Positions 1 to 5,500 of a DNA stretch of 5,500 nt are shown here, one piece after another (position 1 is the first letter of the stretch; every line of letters starts with the position of its first letter). The DNA comes from Candidatus Sordicultor fermentans (lineage in GTDB: Bacteria > Atribacterota > Atribacteria > Atribacterales > Caldatribacteriaceae). The DNA is taken from contig DGDO01000037.1 of NCBI GenBank assembly GCA_002385475.1, positions 1-5,500 on the forward strand. Direction: 5' to 3'. The translations under genes and the position numbers were made by a program. The notes under the pieces are model-generated. The model worked only from the letters and a program-made list of their open reading frames with translations. It was not told where the DNA came from and did not search any database.

Positions 1-179
1 GTTCCTAAACAGAAAAAACAGTCATCTAAGACAACTACCCCAGAGAAATCACCTCTCCGGAAATTCTGCTCCTTCAATTCCTGTTTCTTATGAGGGAGAG
101 ATCGAAAAATCTTAGAAGCTCTATATAGTTCCAGGTTAGCTTGGAGATGATGGAACATGTATTGTAATTATTTAGTAAA

Positions 180-290
180 GGGGGTGACATTTTATGAGAA
201 TAAAACTACCCCTTTTTAGGTGACATTTTCACAGACTATTGACAGTATTCGAGTTGCCATGTTGTAGTTATTCTGTTGTAATGTCACCCT
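180..290. repeat. Direct/inverted GGTGACATTTT repeat cluster, insertion-sequence-end-like
   Basis: GGTGACATTTT occurs at 183-193 and again at 219-229 as an exact 11-base direct repeat. AATGTCACCC at 280-289 is the inverted copy of GGGTGACATT at 182-191. The second direct copy is followed by CACAGACTATTGACA, whose TTGACA (239-244) could act as an outward-facing -35 box with a weak TGTAGT at 263-268. Multiple short terminal repeats in both orientations, with an outward promoter-like element, are typical of the ends of some insertion sequences (IS21-type elements carry several terminal repeats). No transposase frame accompanies it here, so it may be a solo remnant, a MITE-like element or a multi-site protein-binding region. 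The repeats are seen directly; the mobile-element reading is inference. Confidence 0.4.
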
Positions 291-300
291 TAACCAACTT

Positions 301-331
301 GCGCTATAAGTGCCAGAAATTAGCGCTATAA
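301..331 (+). repeat. Tandemly spaced GCGCTATAA repeat pair
   Basis: GCGCTATAA is present at 301-309 and at 323-331, a 22-base period, or about two helical turns. The second copy lies in a perfect 8-base palindrome, TAGCGCTA (321-328). It immediately follows the GGTGACATTTT cluster. Two copies two helical turns apart could be a binding site for a dimeric protein or part of the same mobile-element end. No gene starts nearby, so no role is assigned. Confidence 0.35.
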
Positions 332-533
332 CAGGCTTTTCTTTTTAAGGACTCCCATTTTCTGGTAACACGGATTTTTTCTGCCAGAATGGTCTATCTC
401 TATAGTTTAATGCCTGATATATTTTTCCCGGCTATGAACTAGTTTCTAATAGATTTAACTCTTCTAATCTCTGAAGCCCTTGATAAATCTATATTCTGTT
501 TTTCTATTTCTCATTTTTGATGTTTTAATTGAT

Positions 534-1184
534 CTAACTGTTGAGAGATTTAAAAGACATTTTGGAAAACGACTTTGTTACTCGATCAATATGATCTTTT
601 AATATTTGTTTTGCTCCTTTTCTGTCTCCCTTTAAAATTGCTTCAATAAGCATAATATGTTCTTCATTAGCTTGGTAAGTTTGGTTGCGAACCAAGTGTC
701 GAATGAGGACAATAAGGTCCTTAAGATTTTCATAGCCTTTAATAAGGAAAATGTTTCCCGAGGCTTGAACAATCAAGCTATGAATGTTATCATCCAGGTG
801 TTCAAATTCTTCTCCTTCAGTTGGGTCATGTTCCTCTTGGCTGCTCTCTAAACATGCAAGTAGCTTTTCACGATCAATCCTATCAAAATACTCTTCCAAA
901 CAATATACCTCACAAAGCTTTCGTACTTCCATAATTTCCCGAATTTCTTGGCTAGTGAAGGTACGCACAAAATAACCTACCCGTGGTTTATGTACTACTA
1001 GACCCTCATCAACTAACTGTTTCAAAGCGTCACGAATAGGCATAATGCTCAACCCAAGTTTGGAAGCCAGCTCGCGAGGATTAATCTGTTCACCAGGTTC
1101 CCTCTTGGCGAGAAGTATTTCCTCCTTGATTATTGCATATACTTGTTCAGCTATACTTTCACGAAAAAGTTTTGTTGAAGTCAT
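534..1184 (-). CDS. GntR-family transcriptional regulator, FadR subfamily with FCD domain
   Basis: This is a cytoplasmic DNA-binding repressor or activator of 216 residues, a normal length for the FadR subfamily. The N-terminal winged helix-turn-helix spans about residues 10-74. It includes INPRELASKLGLS, then PIRDALKQLVDEGLV, and the wing ending GYFV. The C-terminal FCD ligand-binding domain (about 80-205) shows the family's metal/ligand pattern: D131 and H135 in DDNIH, H176 in EEH and H198 in KDH. FCD domains often bind carboxylates or sugar acids through that metal. I chose ATG at 1184 because AGGTGG (1196-1201) lies 11 bases upstream. A GTG at 1199 would add five residues but overlaps that ribosome binding site and has none of its own. 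It is transcribed in the same direction as the TRAP/dehydrogenase cassette but is separated by about 1.1 kb and has its own promoter. Regulation of the cassette is inferred from proximity. The effector is unknown. Confidence 0.93.
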   Translation of the reverse strand: MTSTKLFRESIAEQVYAIIKEEILLAKREPGEQINPRELASKLGLSIMPIRDALKQLVDEGLVVHKPRVGYFVRTFTSQEIREIMEVRKLCEVYCLEEYFDRIDREKLLACLESSQEEHDPTEGEEFEHLDDNIHSLIVQASGNIFLIKGYENLKDLIVLIRHLVRNQTYQANEEHIMLIEAILKGDRKGAKQILKDHIDRVTKSFSKMSFKSLNS

Positions 1185-1195
1185 GTTTTTACCAA

Positions 1196-1201
1196 CCACC
1201 T
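1196..1201 (-). promoter_or_regulatory. Ribosome binding site deciding the regulator start
   Basis: On the minus strand AGGTGG precedes ATG (1184-1182) by 11 bases. The alternative GTG start at 1199-1197 lies inside this motif and has only AT-rich sequence upstream, which favours the ATG. The spacing is slightly long, so some uncertainty remains. Confidence 0.5.
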
Positions 1202-1222
1202 GTAAAGTAAATTTTAAATGCT

Positions 1223-1251
1223 AATCTATTATTTTAAACCACGCTTGTCAA
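1223..1251 (-). promoter_or_regulatory. Sigma-70-type promoter of the GntR regulator
   Basis: On the minus strand a perfect TTGACA -35 box (1251-1246) is followed by a 17-base spacer (1245-1229) and TAGATT (1228-1223), which matches TATAAT at four of six positions. The predicted start point near 1216 leaves a leader of about 30 bases that contains the ribosome binding site. The position directly upstream of the regulator, with consensus spacing, makes this the best promoter in the window. Confidence 0.6.
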
Positions 1252-1252
1252 G
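1244..1252. promoter_or_regulatory. Possible operator: CTTGTCAAG palindrome over the -35 box
   Basis: CTTG and CAAG form a perfect inverted repeat around a single central base, covering the whole -35 hexamer of the regulator promoter. GntR/FCD proteins bind short palindromes and often repress their own genes, so this could be an autoregulatory site. The palindrome is short and no second copy was found by eye elsewhere in the window, so chance is a real alternative. Confidence 0.25.
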
Positions 1253-1738
1253 GATAACATACATTTAATTCTAACAACCAGAATTTTCGTCCATGCTATA
1301 CAGAGCTGTATCAGATAAGAGTGAATACTCTTCTTAAACCTTCTTAAGCCGTCGATGCAAGGAGCGCAACGATGAGACAGTCTCATTTTCATATACAAAG
1401 AGGCTGAGTTGTTGAGCTGTTCAGCCATTAAGCTAGTCTCCACTCTGAAAAATCGGAAAAGGAGAGGCCAAAGATTTTCCACTACCCGAACGCCATATAA
1501 AGCCACATCTCCTCCAACATTGCTTCTCCAGTTAGTGCAGAGGTAATCATTGGCATTTCGGGAAGACACCATAGTAAATTCAGGCTACTAAGTTGTGTCT
1601 TCACCAGTATGGGAACAGAGCCTTATCATATCTTTTTCTCAGCGTTAGTCAAAAATGTTGCAGTAATGATCAGACCAACAGGCTGGAATAAAGATAAGGT
1701 CGAGGCTAATTTTCTACCATTTGGCATAAGCAAGGTTA

Positions 1739-2137
1739 TCACCGAACCATCGGTAGTACAGAGAAGTTTACCACCCATTCTACCAAGTAACGCCTGGGAA
1801 AATACTTCTTCCTCTTATAGTTTTCTTTAGTTTGTTCCCATATTTTCTCACCGGTATATAGGCTGAGAAGCTTCTGGATATTAAATATTCTCAATGAAGC
1901 CATTAATGTACATAGTTTCTCCCAAGAGAGAGGAAAAACCCGGCTTGGAGCCATCCATGTTACTATACACCCCTCTAACACTCCCGCTTTCCAAATGTCG
2001 CCAAGTGATTGATTTTTACAAAGCTGCTTCAGACCCAAATGGATATAGACGTTAATACCAAAGGTCTTGCGCTAGAAAAGAGCCACCTCATTATGCAACC
2101 ATACCAATTCCTGGTATCTAACAGCCAGTATGGACAT
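1739..2137 (-). pseudogene. Possible broken gene with an in-frame stop, identity unknown
   Basis: On the minus strand an ATG at 2137 lies seven bases after AGAGGAG (2150-2144). Translation would begin MSILAVRYQELVWLHNEVAL, meet TAG at 2074-2072 after 21 codons, and then the same frame stays open to a TGA at 1739-1741. The segment before the stop looks protein-like, and so does the in-frame sequence just upstream (CLPEEIC). The later part is rich in Trp and Lys and less convincing, and a neighbouring frame (1626-1814) also has protein-like sequence including GGKLL and PNGRKLA. This suggests at least one nonsense mutation and one or more frameshifts. It could instead be chance open frames. I do not recognise the parent family and give no function. 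Confidence 0.3.
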
Positions 2138-2206
2138 ACAAATCTCCTCTGGTAGGCAAACAGCTTGTTCCCCTTTCTAAAGATGTAATAAATACCTATT
2201 TCAAAA

Positions 2207-2212
2207 ATTATA
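2207..2212 (-). promoter_or_regulatory. Perfect TATAAT -10 box upstream of the degenerate block
   Basis: TATAAT lies on the minus strand about 70 bases upstream of the ATG at 2137. The matching -35 is poor (GAGTCA at 18-base spacing, three of six matches), so a working promoter is doubtful in this AT-rich DNA. Together with the ribosome binding site at 2144-2150 it suggests the broken reading frame once had its own expression signals. Confidence 0.25.
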
Positions 2213-2292
2213 GTTTAGAAGCAGATTTCCTGACTCATTTTTAAAAACAAATAAAGTAAAAAGGATTAATACTAGCATCATAGAAAATTTGG

Positions 2293-3351
2293 TTATGGAA
2301 TAATAACAACCTTAATAGCTTTCTTTTGTTCTACCAAATCGCAAGCTTGATTAATTTCTTCCAATTTGAAAACATGGCTTATTAATGGTTTAATCTCTAT
2401 TTTGCCTTGATGATAAAGGTCTAGCGCCAACAAATAATCCGGCTTGGTAAAACCTTGTAAACCTTTGATCCGTTTTTCATCCCGGACCACATTCCAGGGT
2501 TCAAAACTGACTGGTTGACCAAGAAAACCACTACCACCCATCAGAAAAAGTCCTCCGGCTCCAGTCATTTCTATAGCTTGGGTTACCGCTTCTACTCTAC
2601 CAGTAGCTTCGACAACCAGATCTGCTCCTTTCCCCTTGGTCAATTCTTTGACCCTTTTTACTGGATCCATCTCATCACTCATGATAATTTCATTAGCACC
2701 TAAACTTTTAGCCAATTCCAGACGATCCCGGTCGGTGCTCAAGCCAACCATAACCACATAGCTGGGACCAGTAGCTAATACTGACTGCAAGATAAATAAC
2801 CCAAAGGTACCTGGTCCTAAAATAACTATGAAACTACCAGCTTGAACTCGATTGGTTCGTATTGCTCTTACAGCAGTGGTTAAAGGTTCCAAAACAGCCG
2901 CTTCCTCGTCTGGAATGGTATCGGGAACTTTAAAAAGTATGTCTTCTGAGGTTATCACGTATTCAGCAAAGCACCCAGGAGAATCGATACCAACATGAAT
3001 CCAGTCTTGACAACGATTATAGATGCCAATTTCGCAAGCATAACATTGGCCACATCCTTTAATGGCACTGGTTACCACTCGCTCTCCTACTGCAACTTTT
3101 CTAACTTTTGATCCAGTTTCTACCACCTCCCCGCAAAACTCGTGACCAGGAATGATAGGGAGCTGCACCGGTCCATGGCGCCCCATAAAAGTGTTGTTTC
3201 TAATAGCAATATCTGTTCCACAGAGTCCGGCAGCTTTTACTTTTATCAGAGCCTCATCCGGTTGAGGTTCTGGTACTTCAGTCTCCTGGAGTATGAATTC
3301 TGGCCGTTGATCAAGTTTTATTGCCGCTTTCATTACCTTTTTTCTATTCAT
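2293..3351 (-). CDS. Zinc-dependent medium-chain alcohol/polyol dehydrogenase
   Basis: This is a cytoplasmic NAD(P)-dependent oxidoreductase of the sorbitol/threonine dehydrogenase-like MDR branch, which oxidises a secondary alcohol of a polyol, sugar or sugar acid to the ketone. It has 352 residues, a full length for the family. The GroES-like catalytic domain has the catalytic zinc ligands C44 (GLCGTD), H70 with E71 (GHE) and E155 (LEPLTTA). The structural zinc site is complete: C100, C103, C106, C114. The Rossmann domain carries GPGTFG at 179-184. At the end of its second strand, where NAD-specific relatives usually have Asp, it has G203 followed by LSTDRDR, so NADP use is possible (inference). 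AGGAGGA (3367-3361) lies about ten bases before the chosen ATG at 3351. A second ATG at 3333 (MKAAIK, the usual family N-terminus) has AAAAGG only two bases ahead. The start overlaps the preceding gene's stop as ATGA, which indicates translational coupling. The exact substrate is unknown. Confidence 0.93.
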   Translation of the reverse strand: MNRKKVMKAAIKLDQRPEFILQETEVPEPQPDEALIKVKAAGLCGTDIAIRNNTFMGRHGPVQLPIIPGHEFCGEVVETGSKVRKVAVGERVVTSAIKGCGQCYACEIGIYNRCQDWIHVGIDSPGCFAEYVITSEDILFKVPDTIPDEEAAVLEPLTTAVRAIRTNRVQAGSFIVILGPGTFGLFILQSVLATGPSYVVMVGLSTDRDRLELAKSLGANEIIMSDEMDPVKRVKELTKGKGADLVVEATGRVEAVTQAIEMTGAGGLFLMGGSGFLGQPVSFEPWNVVRDEKRIKGLQGFTKPDYLLALDLYHQGKIEIKPLISHVFKLEEINQACDLVEQKKAIKVVIIP

Positions 3352-4562
3352 TTCATCCTATCCTCCTCGAGTTTTTCTAAATCAACCCGCTGACCTAATT
3401 CAGCAGAAACATAGCTTGCATAAATCACCTTGACAACTTCTCTTCCCAAATCAATATCAGAAATAGGATCTCGATTGTAATACACAGCCTCGATAAAATC
3501 CTGCATCTCCTGTGGATAACCGCGAGCCCAATCCTCATCAGGAAAAGCAAAATTCCAGCCCGCTTTGGTCTCGAGTTTCTCAGAAATATATTCATCGGCA
3601 AATTCTTCTGGTGATGGAGCATATACTTGACAGGTGTTATTCGGAGTAATATTACATTTTATGACACTATTAGATAGACGAACCTCCACAAAGTTGATTA
3701 CCCCCCCCAAGGTAATATCATTAGAAAAGATGGAAGCCTTGGTCCCATCCTCAAACGTCAGAAAGACAGCTGACCAATCTTCAACGTCTTTCCAGTCAGA
3801 TACCACCCATTTCTTGCTTTCAGCCAAGAAAGAAGGAACCCTGGTAAGATTGGCTACATCGGCCATAACTGATTTAACCTTTATAGGTTTACCATTTTTA
3901 AGTTGTCCTTCATAGTTTTTTAAGTGAATGACCGCTCCAATCGGATGAGTACCTAATCGTAATAATGCACCACCACCGGACGACTTCCAAAAACGAGAAT
4001 AGGCAGCATGAGAGCCGCTATGGCTTTCTTCAGCCCTTAACTCAAGGATGGTTCCCCTACTCGATTTAATAAGCCTTCTGGCTTTTTCTATTGCTGGGGC
4101 ATAGATGAAGTTTTCAGCATACCCAAATTTCACCTTGTTTTCTTGAATAACACGAACTATTTCGTCAGCACTTTGCATAGCCATCCGGTACATTTTTGTT
4201 TTTGGCACCTTATCTCCAATCAATTCAACCTGCTCGTCAAGGTCTTCACCAAAGTACCCGGTTAACGGTTTTTCGCAGATAATGTTCTTACCAGATCTTG
4301 CGCTATCCAGGCAGATTTGCTTATGAGTGGAGTTTGGAGCGCATATATCGATTATATCTACCATCTTATCGTCTAAAAGATACCGGTAGTCATCGTAATA
4401 TTTTGGTATGTTAAACTTACCGGCAAATTCTTCGGCACTTTTTAGAGATTTGGCTGCTACGCCAACGATCTCGACCGGAATTCCCTTAACATTTTGAAGG
4501 GAATTCACATGCAGGTGAGCGCAAAAACCAGCTCCAACCAAGCCAATTCTAATTTTTTCCAT
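3348..4562 (-). CDS. Gfo/Idh/MocA-family oxidoreductase
   Basis: This is a cytoplasmic NAD(P)-dependent dehydrogenase of the glucose-fructose oxidoreductase/inositol dehydrogenase superfamily, whose members oxidise or epimerise sugars, inositols and sugar acids. It has 404 residues from the ATG at 4562, slightly longer than most members. The N-terminal Rossmann fold starts with GLVGAGF (7-13), and APNSTH follows at 75-80. The catalytic-lysine motif CEKP is at 96-99 (K98). The C-terminal domain has GGGALLRLGTHPIG at 196-209, with H206 as the expected catalytic histidine. Many relatives have Asp where this protein has R202. A full Shine-Dalgarno sequence, GGAGGTGAT, lies ten bases before the ATG. 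A TTG at 4568 would add two residues but sits only four bases from GGAGG. The gene begins 24 bases after the TRAP permease stop and overlaps the next gene by four bases, so all three are probably one operon. The substrate is not deducible. Confidence 0.92.
   Translation of the reverse strand: MEKIRIGLVGAGFCAHLHVNSLQNVKGIPVEIVGVAAKSLKSAEEFAGKFNIPKYYDDYRYLLDDKMVDIIDICAPNSTHKQICLDSARSGKNIICEKPLTGYFGEDLDEQVELIGDKVPKTKMYRMAMQSADEIVRVIQENKVKFGYAENFIYAPAIEKARRLIKSSRGTILELRAEESHSGSHAAYSRFWKSSGGGALLRLGTHPIGAVIHLKNYEGQLKNGKPIKVKSVMADVANLTRVPSFLAESKKWVVSDWKDVEDWSAVFLTFEDGTKASIFSNDITLGGVINFVEVRLSNSVIKCNITPNNTCQVYAPSPEEFADEYISEKLETKAGWNFAFPDEDWARGYPQEMQDFIEAVYYNRDPISDIDLGREVVKVIYASYVSAELGQRVDLEKLEEDRMK
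3701..3708 (+). repeat. Run of eight C (G8 on the coding strand) inside the Gfo/Idh gene
   Basis: Eight consecutive C on the plus strand read as TTG GGG GGG GTA in the coding direction (Leu-Gly-Gly-Val, within DITLGGVINF). The frame is intact on both sides and protein-like, so the assembled length appears right. Such tracts are prone to replication slippage and to sequencing length errors. Confidence 0.8.
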
Positions 4563-4568
4563 TTTCAA

Positions 4569-4577
4569 ATCACCTCC
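4569..4577 (-). promoter_or_regulatory. Near-perfect Shine-Dalgarno sequence of the Gfo/Idh gene
   Basis: GGAGGTGAT matches nine consecutive bases of the anti-Shine-Dalgarno complement. It lies in the short gap after the TRAP permease stop codon. Spacing from GGAGG is ten bases to ATG (4562) and four to TTG (4568), which favours the ATG. Confidence 0.8.
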
Positions 4578-4586
4578 CAGTAATTA

Positions 4587-5481
4587 TTATCGAACATAAC
4601 CAAAGTATCTCGGAAGGAATAAGGTTAGATTCGGTACATAAGTAATAAGCAATAAAACACCTATTTCTATCAGTACGAAAGGCCATATTTGCTTAACTAT
4701 TCTTTCGAGAGGAATTTTTGAAATCGTGCAAGCCATAAGCAGGCAAAGCCCTACTGGGGGTGTAATCAACCCGACAATAAGATTAACCACCATTATTATA
4801 CCGAAATGTAATGGATTAATCCCAAACATAGTTGCTATGGGGGCTAAGATTGGGGCGAAAATGACCAGTGCAGCTAAGTTGTCCATTAAACATCCAACGA
4901 CTAAAAGGAGCAGATTTACCAGAAGAAGGTAAACCAGAGGACTATTAGAAACGGAAAGAAAAAAATTGGTAGCTAATTGGGGAACTTGCTGAGTAGCCAG
5001 AATCCATGAAAATATATTTGCTGTGGCTATGAGGAAAAGCGACATTCCAGTGGTGAGCCCACTTTGTAATAGAGCCTTACGTATTTTTTCAAAATTGAGT
5101 TTTTTAATAACGAATAATCCAACGATAAACGCATAGGCAACTGCTACAGCAGAAGCCTCAGTAGCAGTGAATACCCCGCCTAAAATGCCGAATAAAATAA
5201 TTGCTGGCATCAGGAGTGATAATATTGCCTCTTTAAAGATAATAAGAAACTGCCGAAAGCTTATTGATGTTTTTCGGTAGGGGTAGTTTCTTTTTACTGA
5301 GAGATAGTAATGGTAAATCATCATCACAACCCCCAAGAGGATCCCAGGGATAAAGCCGGCAAGAAATAAACCACCGATAGATACATTGCCAGCAGCAACA
5401 GCGTATACCACCATGGGAATACTCGGGGGAATTATCGGACCAATAGTGGAGGATGCAGCGGTGAGTGCCGCACTATAATCC
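4587..5481 (-). CDS. dctM: TRAP transporter large permease subunit DctM, 5'-truncated by the contig end
   Basis: This is the large inner-membrane subunit of a tripartite ATP-independent periplasmic transporter, which drives substrate uptake with the sodium or proton gradient together with a small DctQ subunit and a DctP solute-binding protein. Only the C-terminal 297 residues are present, of roughly 425 usual. Counting from the first genuine codon (GAT at 5480), TAASSTIGPIIPPSIPMV is at 7-24, GGVFTATEASAVAVAYA at 101-117 and GLITPPVGLCL at 237-247, all family signatures. Several hydrophobic helices lie between about 35 and 280, and the protein ends after PNLTLFLP (283-290). The missing N-terminus, DctQ and DctP should lie beyond the right edge. 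The six residues MCIRDR that extend the frame to 5498 come from adapter sequence and do not belong to the protein. The known TRAP substrates are mostly carboxylates and sugar acids; this one's substrate is unknown. Confidence 0.95.
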
Positions 5482-5500
5482 CTGTCTCTTATACACATCT
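5482..5500. other. Tn5/Nextera transposase adapter left on the contig end
   Basis: The last 19 bases are exactly CTGTCTCTTATACACATCT, the reverse complement of the Tn5 mosaic end used in Nextera-type libraries. It sits at the end of the sequence and interrupts the dctM reading frame, where the family consensus is otherwise followed right up to the junction. On the minus strand it supplies ATG TGT ATA AGA GAC AG, encoding the false N-terminus MCIRDR. The bases are seen directly; the identity is established knowledge of the library chemistry. A genuine Tn5 insertion is unlikely, because nothing further of the element is present. Confidence 0.97.

Larger units (their letters stand above)
1..533. 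other. Gene-less AT-rich stretch at the left edge
   Basis: No reading frame with a plausible start, ribosome binding site and protein-like composition was found on either strand. The stretch lies downstream of the regulator gene. Its only clear structure is the GGTGACATTTT repeat cluster at 180-290 and a repeated GCGCTATAA at 301-331, both listed separately. A weak inverted repeat, GTTCCA (128-133) with TGGAAC (151-156), is separated by 17 bases and has no T-run, so it is not called a terminator. No convincing terminator was seen just after the regulator's stop codon. Confidence 0.6.
1260..2292. other. About 1 kb without an intact gene, probably degenerate coding sequence
   Basis: The stretch between the dehydrogenase and the regulator promoter has no full-length gene. 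On the minus strand it holds open frames of about 112 codons (1234-1572), 62 codons (1626-1814, no start) and 99 codons (1739-2038), each in different or interrupted frames and without a ribosome binding site. On the plus strand a frame is open from 1501 to 1830. None encodes a family I recognise. The patchwork of open pieces on one strand, with expression signals at the upstream end (about 2212-2137), fits a decayed gene better than ordinary intergenic DNA. No RNA gene or terminator was recognised. Confidence 0.45.

Noticed and set aside
128..156. Inverted repeat GTTCCA/TGGAAC as a terminator
   Set aside because: The stem is only six bases with a 17-base loop and no T-run follows on either strand.
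239..268. TTGACA with TGTAGT as a working plus-strand promoter
   Set aside because: The spacing is 18 bases and the -10 is weak, with no gene downstream. It is better explained as part of the repeat cluster.
657..975. Two plus-strand frames of about 60 codons inside the regulator gene
   Set aside because: They lie entirely opposite a well-supported GntR/FCD gene, have no start signals and are low-complexity, Ser- or Phe-rich translations.
1234..1572. 112-codon minus-strand open frame
   Set aside because: It has no ribosome binding site before its ATG, runs into the regulator's promoter, has an unusual composition rich in Ser, Leu, Arg and Trp, and matches no family I recognise. It may be part of the degenerate region but is not an intact gene.
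1501..1830. Plus-strand open frame of about 110 codons with an internal ATG at 1609
   Set aside because: It has no ribosome binding site, lies opposite several minus-strand open pieces and resembles no known protein. It is probably an antisense shadow of the decayed region.
2220..2292. Intrinsic terminator after the zinc dehydrogenase
   Set aside because: T-rich stretches are present on the minus strand, but no GC-rich hairpin precedes them.
3425..3622. 65-codon minus-strand frame inside the Gfo/Idh gene
   Set aside because: It is an out-of-frame shadow of a gene whose own frame carries clear family motifs throughout. Plus-strand frames at 2515-2703, 3142-3393, 3634-3915 and 4726-4932 are rejected for the same reason.
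5481..5498. A complete membrane protein starting at the ATG at 5498-5496
   Set aside because: That ATG and the next codons come from the Tn5/Nextera adapter. The protein lacks about the first 130 residues of DctM.

Overview
The window is a piece of an AT-rich bacterial genome. It carries the 3' part of a catabolic operon read on the minus strand, followed by a regulator on the same strand and a long gene-poor tail. Strong Shine-Dalgarno sequences (GGAGGTGAT, AGGAGGA), a perfect TTGACA box and ATGA start/stop overlaps fit a Firmicutes-like or other anaerobic, AT-rich lineage. Atribacterota or Thermotogota would also fit. The taxon cannot be fixed from the sequence alone.

In transcription order (right to left): 5482-5500 is not genomic. 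It is the 19-base Tn5/Nextera transposase end left on the contig terminus, and it creates a false start (MCIRDR) for the gene it abuts. 4587-5481 is the C-terminal 297 residues of a TRAP transporter large permease (DctM). 3348-4562 is a Gfo/Idh/MocA-family NAD(P)-dependent sugar oxidoreductase. 2293-3351 is a zinc-dependent medium-chain polyol/alcohol dehydrogenase whose start overlaps the previous stop by four bases. The set looks like an uptake-plus-oxidation cassette for a sugar acid, polyol or related carbohydrate: the TRAP permease imports the substrate and the two dehydrogenases oxidise or epimerise it. The substrate cannot be named, because the solute-binding protein, small permease and any downstream kinase, aldolase or dehydratase are not in the window.

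1260-2292 contains no intact gene. It has a possible -10 box, a good ribosome binding site and a start codon opening a frame that is stopped after 21 codons and then stays open for another 110 or so, with further open pieces in other frames. It reads like a decayed coding region of unknown identity. 534-1184 is a GntR-family regulator with an FCD ligand-binding domain. It has its own promoter at about 1223-1251, in which a small palindrome overlaps the -35 box, and it is the obvious candidate regulator of the cassette. 1-533 has no gene. It holds a cluster of direct and inverted GGTGACATTTT repeats (180-290) that resembles the end of an insertion sequence without its transposase, plus a pair of GCGCTATAA repeats.

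No RNA gene, CRISPR array, complete mobile element or clear intrinsic terminator was seen. Nothing here amounts to a new biological system. The points most worth following are the adapter artefact, the degenerate block, the IS-end-like repeats and the unusual active-site residues of the two dehydrogenases.
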